Source: Onchocerca volvulus | Taxonomy: Eukaryota > Nematoda > Chromadorea > Rhabditida > Onchocercidae | Assembly (NCBI GenBank): GCA_000499405.2 | Contig: HG738138.1 | Span: 24,333,097-24,397,096 of the forward strand | Length of the DNA stretch: 64,000 nucleotides | Direction: 5' to 3' | Shown here: piece by piece, positions 24,892 through 35,267 of the stretch | Position numbering within the stretch: position 1 is the stretch's first letter | Layout of the letters: every line of letters starts with the position of its first letter | Made by a program: the position numbers and the translations under genes | The notes under the pieces: generated by a model | Database searches by the model: none | Told to the model about the DNA's origin: nothing | What the model saw: the letters and a program-made list of their open reading frames with translations, nothing else

Positions 24892-25170
24892 AGGATTACG
24901 AACAGTAATGAATTATAACAAATAAATAATAAATAATAATTAATAATAAATAATATAATAAAAAAGAATAATGAACAGTGATAAATTATAACAAATAAAT
25001 AATAATGAATAATAATAAAGAATGCTGAATAATAATAAATGATAATAAACAATAAATACTGAATAATAATAAATAATTCGCCAATCCTTTATAACCCTCA
25101 ACTAGGTTCAATGTCGATTATCCTAACGCACCAACAAAGGTACACCATCATCACGCGCTAAAAAAGGTGC
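24551..25170 (+). mobile_element. Helitron 5'-end fragment (plus strand) with AAT microsatellite
   Basis: It begins A|TCTATATAAATAAAAATGTA followed by AATGCTACCTGTT, a Helitron 5' terminus. It shares TTCTCCACCGATTGTTTTCAAATTTTGACACAA, CACGTGTCATGTCCGTGACA, GGTGGAGTTTATTGGCTCCGCC and GATACGGTTAGCAATAATAATA with the minus-strand copy at 20828. An (AAT)n tract (24825-25075) expands the point where that copy reads CAACAATAATAG, and CAACTAGGTTCAATGTCG resumes at 25098. No 3' terminus could be assigned. Confidence 0.65.
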
Positions 25171-25395
25171 CATTTTTTTTTTTTTTCTTTAATGCTCCGA
25201 TTCGGATTTTTTTAGTTTTCTCCTTTTTTATTTTATAGTTTTCTCTTTTAGTCCTTTTTCCCTTTTTTATTTTATAAATTTATCATTCACTTTGTTCTAT
25301 TGATATTGTTGATTTTTTACTGTAGCGTAATAAATAATGATTAATATTAAATAATGATAAATAATAATAAATAATGATAAATAATCTCTTCTTTT
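24825..25395. repeat. (AAT)n-type microsatellite tracts
   Basis: Long irregular runs of AATAATAAT, AATAAATAATAA and AATGATAAATAAT occupy 24825-25075 and 25325-25385. Within or next to the Helitron fragment they look like slippage expansion of an AT-rich spacer. Any open frame here is composed of simple repeats only. Confidence 0.8.
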
Positions 25396-25601
25396 TTATT
25401 TAATAAATTTAGTTTTCTTCTAATCCTCAAGAAAGAGGGAAATTATAATTAAAAGATTTGTAATTATTCCAACATTAACTGTAAATTCCTTATTACCATA
25501 AAAAAAAGGAGGGATAAATCAATCGCTCATTCCTTCCAAGCTATTCAATTTTTCTCAGTCGGGAATGTCGGAAAAATCCGAAAATTGATATAAACAAGGG
25601 A

Positions 25602-26079
25602 TGTTAAAGGTCATGAAGCGCTAATTTCAAATGTACCAACAGGCCGATAATATTAGGGTAAACATGTTTCCCGCCAAAACGGTAAACATGTTTGCCGCCA
25701 AACACTCCAACTAACAGTTAAACAAAGCGGGATCATGAGGCGCCAAATTGGAGATTACGAAAGAAGGAGGGATTTCGAAAGGATGTATAAGGGTCGGATT
25801 TGGAGTAGGAGGATATTCTGATTCCACGATCAGTCAACGAGCGCCTGCGTTACTACAACAGTTCTCTAAAAGGGTTTTTTACCAGCATTATTATACAACG
25901 ACCCCAGCAATTCGATTCCAGTCAACAAAACAGTCAGCAAAAGGGACAAGGAATCTTCTGTTTTACGAGTAACCAAGGAAAGAAACACAGTGATTAACCA
26001 TTTGGATACATTCGAATAATTGTTGTTTCGTAATTGCTCCCTATTTAATAAATACCTTTTTCTAAAAGGAATTGTCACA
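25602..26079 (+). mobile_element. BEL/Pao-family LTR, solo type, 478 bp
   Basis: It begins TGTTAAAGGTCATG after a purine tract (AAACAAGGGA) and a scrap of internal 3' sequence (25556-25600). It ends ...AAGGAATTGTCACA at 26079, so it has TG...CA ends. Inside are two CATGTTT-CCCGCCAAAACGG / GCCGCCAAA motifs (25664-25710), the ATCATGAGGCGCCAAATTGGAGA segment, a TATA-like ATGTATAAGGG (25783), ACGAGTAACCAAGGAAAGAAA (25967) and AATAAATACC (26047). It is the best-kept LTR of the family in this window. The open frame at 25748-25972 runs through it and is not a gene. Confidence 0.65.
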
Positions 26080-26099
26080 TTCGGAAAAAATATTTTCAC

Positions 26100-26733
26100 G
26101 ACAGCCTATTCGAATACAAGGTTGTGTCGAAATTTGAAAACAATCGGTAAGAACTTGCGAAGTTCCATCCACGCATTATTATGATTCCAATGGATACGCC
26201 ATTACAATTTAAGAGATTGCAATCCCCAATTCGATAGCCGTTTGCAAGCACGATCAAATGAGCTCAGGGTCAGTCCTTGGAATAGTGCAGTTTAGATCAA
26301 TGCGTAAAATTTAAGAAAGAGGCAATTCAAGACAGAATTTAATATTAGAATTCAGAAACATAATCCTTAAATTGCTTGAACGAAACCTTTGATAATACAC
26401 TATTATGACCTCGACATTTGTGTGACGCAACTACATCCCGCAAAAATCAAAAAACAAACGAATTACATTTCTCATAAAGCAAAAAATAAACGAAAAGCTT
26501 GAATTGCTCGGTTATTTATTTCAAAACATTTGCCTAATCGAGTGCAACGCACATGAAATTTTCAAATCAATCGATGAATAGTTAAAAACATGTGCGTATT
26601 CGAATGCAATGTTGATCAAAATTTCAAAGCAATGGCTTAAGGACTTTAAGATTGTGAATATAGATAACGTGAATGCTTAAGAACTTCCGGTGGTTTTAGA
26701 TTTTGAACAAACGAACATTTCTATTTATATAGA
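26100..26733 (-). mobile_element. Helitron 5' region (minus strand), second family
   Basis: Minus strand from 26733 reads TCTATATAAATAGAAATGTTCG then TTTGTTCAAAATCTAAAACC. It continues with sequence typical of Helitron 5' arms, ending in an ACCGATTGTTTTCAAATTTCGACACAACC block near 26110-26155 that resembles the block in the 20828 and 24551 copies. The 3' part is cut by the LTR at 25602-26079. No Rep or helicase reading frame is visible. Confidence 0.55.
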
Positions 26734-26927
26734 TTAGCTGGAGCCGGACACGCGAAGCGTGATCAGCCCCCATAGATAGCTGGATCGGCCATGCTCCGTA
26801 TGGCCGGGCCAACTAGTGGAATAATAAAATTGTTCAAGGAAACATTATAAATTAGGTATCTTCCAATAAAAATGTGATTATTTGTTAATTAATTAACAGG
26901 TAGGATTTACATTTTTATTTATATAGA
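26734..26927 (-). mobile_element. Short Helitron with both termini (about 194 bp, minus strand)
   Basis: Minus strand from 26927 begins A|TCTATATAAATAAAAATGTA then AATCCTACCTGTT. It ends with a hairpin CACGCTTCGCGTG, then TCCGGCTC-CAG and CTAA, in place of the usual CTAG (26737-26734). A second strong hairpin (GGCCATACGGAGCATGGCC, about 26784-26802) sits inside. It looks like a minimal non-autonomous Helitron. Its 3' end abuts the TC start of the next element at 26733. Confidence 0.65.
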
Positions 26928-27998
26928 TTTGGCAGTATGTTATGTGACATGATTACGAAGATCAAATTAATAAACGATTATTTTCAGAAAAATGTGTTAA
27001 GTTTTAGATTAGTACTATAAAATTAAGTAAAAATTATGAATCAAATATTATTGAATTCACATATCGAAGCATACTATTAAAGAAGAAGATTTGAAATGTT
27101 TGAGCAAGATTAAAGTTTTACAATGATTATATCGATTCCTATTTTTAAATGAAAACGAAGCTTTGCGCAGAATAGATTAATAAATGCATTTATCAGGGAA
27201 AAATCTGATGCGAAATTCAAAAAGCATATTTTTGATATAAAATTTTAATTCGACCAACAATTAAATTGATAAAAAAGTCTTAATAGATCTTTCTGAGAAA
27301 AAAAGAGGAGGTTATATTGAAAATGTGATGTAAATATTGCAATTTTTTAATAACACTAAGAAAATAATCCAAGTGACCAGTCGGGAACATTACTTATGGA
27401 TAATTAATTCAGTATAATTTAATTTACTATTTCAGTAAAATGAAAAATTAGAAAAGTATGGATTCACTTTGGGAAAAAAAGAATGCGGAAAATAAGGCTA
27501 AATGTTCAAAAATATTCAAATAATGAAGGCATAATCTTAGTAAATAAATTATTTGCAAAATGATTGCCATGGAAATTTGATCTTATCAGCATATGCAAAA
27601 ATTTTAAATTTATGTTGAAAAATACAGTAAAAATACTGAAAATGAATTCAAAAAAAAGTGATGAAAACATGTATTGAAATGATGAAAACAAGATTCCAAA
27701 AACAAAAGGTACAGGTGAATATTTATATAGCTGTCATTTATATAATTGTCAGAGATAATATTTATTGATAAAAAAAAGAAAAATATTTAAATAGCTTTTG
27801 ATATGCAAATAAAAATGTTCTTGTTTTTAACTAATCGTAATTTGGAAATTGCATAAAAAAGTAATTTGCGAGAGTTGAAATTTCATTAACTAATCTTCAT
27901 CTATTTTACGTCGCATATTTTCTGAAGCGATATCTTCCGTTATTATTAAAATATATTTCTGAGAATAACAATTAAATTTTATCGGAAAATTCCACAAA
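26928..27998. other. Intergenic upstream of CAP gene
   Basis: AT-rich DNA with no recognisable coding or repeat content beyond short A/T tracts. It contains the presumed promoter of the CAP gene. Confidence 0.35.
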
Positions 27999-29800
27999 AT
28001 GATACTTTTCATCATCTTCCCTGCAATTATTGTTGGTATGTTAAAAGAGGATTTTTTATGCATGAAAATTCGCTCAGCCATAAGATTCAAATAATTTGAA
28101 GATTTTCACAAAACTCTGAAACTATTGATATTTGATTTAGTTTTGGAAAATTGATAAATTTATTGGATTTATTGCAGCCGTGACCGGTCATGATTGTCAT
28201 AGAGGTAAATTAACATCACTGCAACGTGATATAATCGTTGACGAGCACAATAAATATCGTTCGCGTTTGGTTAAGGGAAATTTTGCGAATAAAGATGGTA
28301 ATTCGATGCCAAAGGGCAAGAATATGATGGAAATGGTAAAAATGTTTTGAAAAATTGTTCAAATATATTAAAAGTTTCCAAATTTTAATTTTTTTTTATT
28401 ACAACAAATATCAAATTATTTAATGCTTACATTAGTTATTAACTATTAACTTATCGAATGCTCAGGAATGGGACTGTGAATTAGAAATTTCGGCACAAAA
28501 TTGGGCCGATCAGTGTATCTTTGGATATTCACCAGAAAATCAAAGAGAAGGAGTTGGTGAAAATATTTACGCCTTAGGGTTACCAAAAGATGTTGAAGGT
28601 ATATCTACTACATTTATATTACAAGAAGTTCAGAAAGCTCTTTAATAGAATCATATTCTTAATAAGTATAAAAGTCAGACAAGCGGAATATTGGATATAA
28701 AAAAAAAAAAAAATTATCTGTATAATGAAGATTAGTAAATGCATCACTATAAAATGGATTTTAAGAAAATTTAAGTTTCCAGTTTTTAATACAAGTGCTG
28801 CTCTATTTGCTATCGAAAGCTGGTGGACAGAACTTATACGATCTTATAGAAATAATCCTTCGAATAAGTTGACTTCGAGTGTTGCCAGTCAAGATGTTTT
28901 GCATTTCACACAGGTAGGGGAATTTTTCTAGAAATGAGCATAAATGAGTTAAATCTTTTCTATATTATTTGAAATATTTAAATTAAAGAAAAAACCACTC
29001 TTTCTATGCACAATTTATGCTAAAAAATCGTATACTTGATGTAAACTAATAAAATTTCAATGGTAATGAATAATATTTCACTATTTTACAATAGAAGACC
29101 AATTGATACTTTCGCTACAAGATCGGATATTTGTGCAATTTATTTCCATGAAATGATAAATGGCCCATCATAAACAAATAAATTTTTTGAGGAAAATATT
29201 TGAAAAATAACAGCTTAATTAAACATTTGTCATCTGTAAATGTAAAGATATGATGAGTCTTTCGTTTTTTTTTTTTTTTTTCAATGCTCGAGCAGTCCCT
29301 CTGCATACGAATTGCAGTCAGACGATTTTAATGCTAAGAGCATGAATTTTCTTGTCAATTTTAATTTGCAATGTTAATTTTCAGATGGCTTGGGGTAAGA
29401 CCCATAAAGTTGGTTGTGGTATTGCAATGCATTGTGATGATGGTGAAGCATTTATTGTTGTTTGTCACTATGCTCCTCGGTAAGTATTACTGTTAAAGCA
29501 TTTATATTAATAACTATCTTTTTTATAAATTATCAACTTAATAATCTTGTTGATTCTATAATTCAGGCTAAATATTTCCACAAAAAACCTTTGCAATTTG
29601 GGTAATTCCATTTCGCTTTCTTATCATATTGAATTAACAATGAAAAAAATATTGCATTTCATTTAATTTCATTCATATAGCAAGTTTTTAGTGGAAATAC
29701 GATAGGAGAGTTGATATACGAACAAGGTAGTCCATGCAAAGTTAACAAACATTGCCGTACGAAAAAATGTTCACGAAAATCTGGATTGTGCAGAAAATGA
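27999..29800 (+). CDS. Secreted CAP-domain (venom-allergen-like/ASP) protein
   Basis: Six exons (27999-28035, 28178-28335, 28466-28598, 28783-28913, 29385-29479, 29692-29800) encode 220 aa. It starts with a hydrophobic signal peptide (MILFIIFPAIIVAVTG), then the CAP/SCP domain: VDEHNKYRSRLVKG, LEISAQNWADQC, GVGENIYALG, FTQMAWGKTHKVGCGIAMHC and FIVVCHYAPRGN. It ends in a cysteine-rich tail (SPCKVNKHCRTKKCSRKSGLC). These are the CAP signature blocks (HNxxR, GENI, HFTQ-WxxT, VCxYxPxGN) of nematode venom-allergen-like proteins, which are secreted and, in filarial worms, immunogenic. The sequence shows secretion and fold; it does not show what the protein binds. Phases match at all five junctions. 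An AATAAA is at 29915-29920. It appears intact and single-copy in the window. Confidence 0.92.
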
Positions 29801-30249
29801 AAATTTTTCGTTTCACTTCATTTAATTTTTGGCTATATATCCTGTATTTATTTTTCAGCAAAAAAGCTATAAAGAAATATTTATCATTAAATATGAATGT
29901 AGTAATTATTATAAAATAAAAAGTTGCTAAGAAGTTTTGCTCAAACATAATCCATCTTTGAATATCACATAAATCAAATCCCTTTCTTTGAATAATAACT
30001 AATCAACCAACTAGAAAAATCAATCAAAATTAGCAAAAGATAAAACAAATTTAATGGATTGTCAAAGTAATCACAAGTTAAAGTTTTAATTAAGAATTGT
30101 GACTTTACTTAATAAGTTCGATTAAGTAAACAACTTTCAAGCAAAAGAACATATAACTCCACTGTTTGACACTATCATTTTCCTTTTTTCTTTTATATGA
30201 TGTCATATTTGGAAAAAAAAAATGAAAAAAGTTGCGACTTTTTATTATC
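29801..30249. other. CAP gene 3' flank
   Basis: It contains a candidate polyadenylation signal (AATAAA, 29915-29920) and otherwise plain AT-rich sequence. No gene is visible. Confidence 0.35.
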
Positions 30250-31403
30250 ATAAAATATGTATAGAGAAACTGCAAAAATCGGAAACCATTGAGAATTTTT
30301 CAATTTTTTTTTTGGGCAAAATTTTGGCAATTTCATCCTTCTTGAAAAATTAATGGAATCTGAAATAGAAAATGCAATATTCCCGCATATAATTTTTTAG
30401 GCAACAAAGAGATCAATTTATTGTATAATTCAGAAGAAAACATGGAAATTATAATAAACGATAAAATATTGATTGCAGGCTTATTTATTAATTAATAATT
30501 ATATCGGCATGATATTGACGGACTTAAAATGATTAAGAAGCGCTTAAAAATAAAAAGATTGTTTGAACTTAAACGAAATTTTATTCCATAATTTCCTATT
30601 TGATTTTTTAATATTGATTTCATTCAATTTCAGAATTTTCAATTTATATTTAATTGGTAAAGTTTAATTCCATCATTTAAAAAAAAAAAGAAATTTATAA
30701 ATTTAATTTATATTTAATTGTACAGAAATTCTAAAGTGAAAAAAATATTGACAAAGTATCAAATTTCGTATTAACAAGCCTATTATTATACTGTCGCATA
30801 TGATAATGATAAATTTTTAACAAAACTCGACAAGAATAACAAAAAAAGAAAAAAAAAAACTTCAGAAGAGCGATGCCTCAGTTAACAGTATGATTTTTTA
30901 TTAAAAATATGGTATCAATTGATGGGAAAATAACTTTCATAGATAAAAGAATTGTAAAAAAGCGAAAGAAAAAAATGTTGAGAAATTCCAACTATCAAGC
31001 ATATTTCAGTCATTTTTCATTCTTTTTTCATAAGTGATCATTGTTCATCATATTGATAATTGATACTTTTGTTAAATGAATGATGAAAATGATACAGCAT
31101 GAAGTGCTAATAACCATTTTAATTCCGACGGATACTGTATTGATGCTATTAGCACAAGATGCTTAAATCAATAATCAAACAACTGTTGCACTTACTATTT
31201 TCTGTTTACTTTTCCAATCTATTTTATTATTTTTAGTTTTGGATAATGAAATAATTTATTGTCATCATCTTAGCTATTTTTTTTTGTATTTCAAATTCCA
31301 TTAATTTCTCAAAAAGCATGAATTTGCCAAAATTTCGCCAAAAAAAAATTTGAAAAATTTTCAATGGTTTCCGATTTTTGCAGTTTCTCTACGCATATTT
31401 TAT
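30250..31403. mobile_element. Non-coding element with about 130-bp terminal inverted repeats
   Basis: The left arm (30250-30383: ATAAAATATGTATAGAGAAA, CTGCAAAAATCGGAAACCATTGA, GGCAAAATTTTGGCAA) is matched in reverse complement by the right arm (31270-31403: ATAAAATATGCGTAGAGAAA and so on), at roughly 85-90% identity by eye. The inner 880 bases hold no open frame of note. It resembles a MITE or a deleted DNA transposon. The right end lies only a few bases from a Helitron 3' end. Target-site duplications are not clear. Confidence 0.75.
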
Positions 31404-31410
31404 AACTAGC

Positions 31411-31474
31411 TAAACTCGGCCCGATCTAGCTAATCTATGCGGCCGGCATGCTTCGCATGTCCGACTCCAGCTAG
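31411..31474 (+). mobile_element. Helitron 3' terminus
   Basis: The string GGCCGGCATGCTTCGCATG (31441-31459) forms a CATGC-TTC-GCATG hairpin. It is followed by TCCGACTCCAG and CTAG (31471-31474), then a host T. Hairpin, spacer of about 10 bases, CTAG and T is the defining 3' layout of Helitrons. It is close to the minus-strand 3' end at 26734 (hairpin CACGCTTCGCGTG, then TCCGGCTCCAG). Confidence 0.75.
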
Positions 31475-31479
31475 TTTAT

Positions 31480-31740
31480 AATAATTATGTCTCTAAAGCG
31501 TGCAAATAGCTTCAAAAAGATCAAAAGAATAAAAATTTTTACCGCCAAAACGATAAACATGTTTACCGCCAAAACAATAAACATGTTTACCGCCAAAACG
31601 ATAAACGTATTTGCCGCCAAAACGATAAACATGTTTACTGCCAAAATGATAGACGTGTTTACCACCAAAATGACAAACATGTTTACCGCCAAAACGATAA
31701 ACATATTTACCATCAAAACGCTCCAATTCATAAATAAACG
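31480..31740 (+). repeat. LTR fragment with eight-copy 24-bp tandem repeat
   Basis: The lead-in (CTCTAAAGCGTGCAAATAGCTTCAAAAAGATCAAAA) matches the LTR start at 1170-1220. From 31538 a 24-base unit, TTTACCGCCAAAACGATAAACATG, repeats about eight times to 31724 with few changes. The normal LTR continuation CGCTCC-ATT follows. Because 24 is a multiple of 3, all three frames on both strands stay open and give repetitive peptides. These are artefacts, not genes. The same unit occurs once or twice in the other LTRs of the window. Confidence 0.85.
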
Positions 31741-32645
31741 AGGTGAATCAATCCGTAATTCATCTCATTCAGTAATAATATTATTAATGATGAGTTATGC
31801 ATAATTGTGTATTATTCGGTGTTTAATTGGCAAAAATGAAATTGAACTATTTGAATATTATTATTTCAATAATTAAATTAATTCCCTTTTACCTACGATA
31901 ACTTCTAAAGCAGATATTCTAACAATTGAAATCGTGATTTTACATGCAAACTATTATATGCTCGATATATCACCCAAGTTTGTGTGTCTCTCATGCGTAA
32001 ATGTCGTGCCTCACGTGTAACTCCACGCTCAAATAGCGCCATCTATTCAGCAAGGATGTATTTTTACGCTACTTTATTTGAAACTAAATCCTACAGCAAT
32101 TACTTCACAAATTTCGCAATGTTGGATGTATTTTTTCAATTATATTTTTTGAATTTGCTTATATCTGTTGAATTTTTCTTTTATTGGCATAAAAAGTATT
32201 GTCTTAGTAAGGAGGGATTACGGCTGTCATATATTCCTTGACCCTTGACCTTAATTCTCCTTTATGCAAATCAAATTTAGATTTCCTAATAGGGAAGCAC
32301 AATCTTTGTGTTGTATATCATACAATTTCAACATTTCACTCGATGTTAGATCGGTATTATATTATGAGACTATTATCAAAAATAGTTAATGGTAGAAATA
32401 ACTACGGTGGTTGCTAGTTGCAAACTATGGTGCCAATATATTTATTAATTGATTAAGCAATAAATAATATACTTGTTTAAGCCGGGATGTTTGTCTTATT
32501 TCAGGAAGTTTGTCCCAATTTTTATTTAATTATTCTGAAAATTTCGGGATATCATAAATTAGAAATTATAGTGAATAAGAATTAATGTGGTTTTATTTGT
32601 TTTTTCTGTAGCTTGAATATTGTATTTCTTCATCCAATCTTCATA
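31741..32645. other. Intergenic, no supported gene
   Basis: AT-rich sequence. A short GC-rich patch at 31990-32060 (CATGCGTAAATGTCGTGCCTCACGTGTAACTCCACG) stands out and ends in AATAGCGCCATCT, but I cannot assign it. The open frame from 31984 has no recognisable motif. Confidence 0.35.
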
Positions 32646-32649
32646 AGAC

Positions 32650-33028
32650 TTCTATGATATACTTTTTTTCAAGTTTGCCAGTAATATTAATTCCTCAAGA
32701 TGTAGTGAATATTTCTGTACTTGCACTATTCTTGTCATTTTTAGCAACAATTGCTCCTGCATTACAGGCAGCTGCGCAAGATCCTGCGGAGATACTATGT
32801 TATGAATGATATTCAAATGGCGAGACAAAAGTGCAAAAGAGATTGTGTTTTTACCTATTATTTCTCTCATAGCACTTTCAGCAGCATTTTTAACACTAAA
32901 ACCAGGTTTATAGTCCCGCACTTTGAACAAATAATCCTTAGCATCTTTAACGCGCCATTGAACCTCAAAATTAACGTTAACTATGTTTTCATCCCCAGTA
33001 AGCATCACACCTTCACCACGATCTGCAT
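32650..33028 (-). pseudogene. hflK: Bacterial (Wolbachia-type) hflK fragment
   Basis: On the minus strand, 33020-32840 reads [39 protein letters not shown], then NAAESAMREIIGKNTISFAL. This is the SPFH/band-7 core of the membrane protease regulator HflK, whose family pattern is LMLTGDENIV.VNF.VQWR and ES.MRE.IGK. The family signal stops after ISFAL (about 32830). The frame stays open to 32652 but with unrelated sequence. HflK with HflC normally controls FtsH in the bacterial inner membrane. The fragment lacks the N-terminal membrane helix and the C-terminal half, and is fused to a glyA piece, so it is a dead insert in the worm genome, probably from Wolbachia. Confidence 0.8.
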
Positions 33029-33290
33029 ACATCCATATCGAGCAAATAAGTATCTCGTCTAACCGTATACTGAATTGACTTAAACCGCTTACCAGAAAGA
33101 CTCGGCGTTGCACCATGAGTTAAGTGCCCACCACAACTTAATGATAAACCAAGTATTGCATCGCCTGGAGAAAGCAGTGAAGCAAACACTGCTTGATTTG
33201 CCTGAGAACCAGAGTGAGGTTGAACATTTGCAAATTTAACACCAAACAGTTTACAAAGTCTTTTTATGGCGATATATACCTCTCAAGTAT
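33029..33290 (-). pseudogene. glyA: Bacterial (Wolbachia-type) glyA fragment
   Basis: The minus strand from about 33282 reads [20 protein letters not shown], then [20 protein letters not shown], then [30 protein letters not shown] and DTYLLDMD. This is the N-terminal part of serine hydroxymethyltransferase (pattern [13 protein letters not shown].av, GD.iLG..L..GGHLTHG). The bacterial spelling, the lack of introns and the sudden join to an hflK piece argue for a transferred bacterial fragment. The enzyme makes glycine and methylene-tetrahydrofolate from serine. The PLP-lysine region and the rest of the protein are missing, so it cannot be active. Confidence 0.85.
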
Positions 33291-33808
33291 AAAGTGGCAA
33301 GAATAACATTAACAAGTTAATTCCTGAATTAAACCAAAAAATAAACCAAAATGCACTCTTGCACTTTTCTAGGCAAATATATATATATATATCTTACTAT
33401 CTTTACTATATATATATATATGTTAAAGTATGTTATGTATTTTCAAGTACTATATTTCTCAAATATAATTATTCAATAATCTAAATAACAGGCTGTAAAA
33501 GCAATTAGATAGGCTTGTATCACATCCATTTTTAAAAGGCTACTGGAAATAGTATCTAGCAGTGCCCAATATTTTATAATTTTAGAATTTATATTCTTTA
33601 TGAAAAAATTTGTAGTTTCAAAAATCCAATAATGTTCCTAAGATCTTTTTTTTTTATTCTTTACCTAAACTTCATTTATTACTTATCAGTCTGTATAGAT
33701 TCATTATCATCAGGACATAAACTTAAGCAAAGCATACTGCACTGAAATCAAAATTTTATCTGTCATCCGAAACAAACATATGACAAGTCGCTATCTAAGC
33801 ATTTACAT
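33291..33808. other. Intergenic with (TA)n and RRP15 3' flank
   Basis: It contains a broken (TA)n tract at 33380-33421 and AT-rich sequence up to the RRP15 stop. I found no further bacterial-looking frame here. Confidence 0.35.
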
Positions 33809-35227
33809 TCATTCCGAATCGGTCTCTGGTTCCGTTTTTATTCCAGAAGTATCTAAGTCATCCTCCGTTTCAGATTTAATCGCCATCTGACCATCGGACA
33901 GCCAATCTTTTTTTGTATCATCTGCTTCATCCTGAATTTTATATTACATGAAAATCAAGAGGAAACTTAGCTAATATGCAGCATATATCTGGCTGAAATG
34001 AAATTTCATGTTCTCCGCTTTTGTCAATGGAATTACAGCAACCGAAGAAAAACATCTGAAATTAGATACCATAATTGTTTTTGATTCCAGTCTCCTATTG
34101 AAGCTTTCCGTGGAAATACCACACAACCGACGTTTCTTGCTTGTCATAGTTGCTGCTGATGCATCTTTCAGCTTCTTCTGTCGTTCAGCCACTGCATTAA
34201 ACAGCTGGACAACACCTCTATAAGCAATCATTTTTCTAAATCAATACATTTGATCCTACTGACAGGATAACGGATCGAGATGAATAATTAGCTTGCAGTT
34301 GCATTATCAATAGAAGATGCATCACATTACTGCATTATTCATGTTTAATAAATCTGAGGAGTTTTCGACATTAAATCAAATGCATATTGTACTAAATACA
34401 ATAAGTTAAAAACGTCAAAGAAAAGTACACTGTGCACAATTTTTTAGCCGAGAAGTATTTTTACTAGTTAGAACAATAAAAAACTCATTGAGATCAATAA
34501 ACTATTATATGTTGCAATGAGAAATAATGCTGAATGTACAAAGAATTAAGAATGATAAAAATCAAGTGTTTTGATAAAATTGACTTAAAAGAAAAACGAA
34601 CTTCGTTGCAAGATGAACAAAATTGCGTTCCTGTTCTCGATCCCCTACCGCATCTGGTAATACCATACCCATTCGATCCCGTTCATGCTTTGCTGCATGT
34701 TTCGCTCGCAATTCACGTTTCGTACATTTCAGTTTTTTCTGCAAATTATAAAGAATTTATTACCAAAACGATTATTTCTTGCAGGTCTCCTAAGCGAAAA
34801 GAAGTAAAATAAAAATTCAACAAAATTATCTTCGCTGCAATAATTCTCCAATTATCCACTTGTCATTAAATTAATATTCATCACAGTTATTCACACAAAC
34901 TTCCCTATATTATTTCAAATTCTTAAAAATTGTAACGAAATGACCGACTTTTTGTTGCTTTCCGACATCATCATCAAAAACAACTGTATTCTGCTCATCC
35001 ACCTTTCTCTGTTTTATGGGAGATTCTGAAAGAGATAAAATTAGCACAAAAAAAAATCTCTGAATGCCAATACTAATAAAGTTCGGAAGAATTCCGGAAA
35101 TTGAACTTTGAAAAACAATCATAAAATGAATAATGTATGCACAATTAATCGAACCATCATCTTCGCTTGAGGAAGAGAAACTTTCGCTGGAAGTGGAACA
35201 TACTTCTTTCACGTCTAGTTGATCCAT
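33809..35227 (-). CDS. RRP15: RRP15-like ribosomal RNA processing protein
   Basis: Five minus-strand exons (35227-35155, 35025-34949, 34738-34602, 34217-34070, 33931-33809) encode 185 aa. The N-terminus is Ser/Asp-rich (SSESFSSSSEDD). The core spans exons 3-4: KKLKCTKREL, DAVGDREQERNFVHLATK and [19 protein letters not shown]. This is the Rrp15p signature (family pattern KPDVV.[26 protein letters not shown]). The C-terminus is acidic. RRP15 acts in the nucleolus in pre-60S ribosome assembly. The protein is shorter than human RRP15, mainly in the tails. Phases agree at all four junctions; two donors are GTTCG, which is weak but consistent. It is transcribed away from the coiled-coil gene, with about 800 bases between the start codons. 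Confidence 0.85.
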
Positions 35228-35267
35228 TTTGACGTGACGCAGAGTACGTTATTGAGCAATCGCAAAA

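Noticed and set aside
25748..25972. Small protein gene of 74 aa
   Set aside because: It lies wholly within the LTR at 25602-26079, and related LTRs do not keep the frame open.
31538..31724. CRISPR-like array
   Set aside because: The 24-bp units are contiguous with no unique spacers, sit in a eukaryotic LTR, and have no cas genes nearby.
31471..31804. Three overlapping open frames with repetitive peptides, on both strands
   Set aside because: All arise from the 24-bp tandem array, whose length is a multiple of three. There is no start context, splice structure or complexity of a real protein.
32652..33116. A live hflK or worm prohibitin-like gene
   Set aside because: The sequence is bacterial in type, lacks the membrane anchor and C-terminal half, begins inside a glyA fragment read in another frame, and shows no introns.
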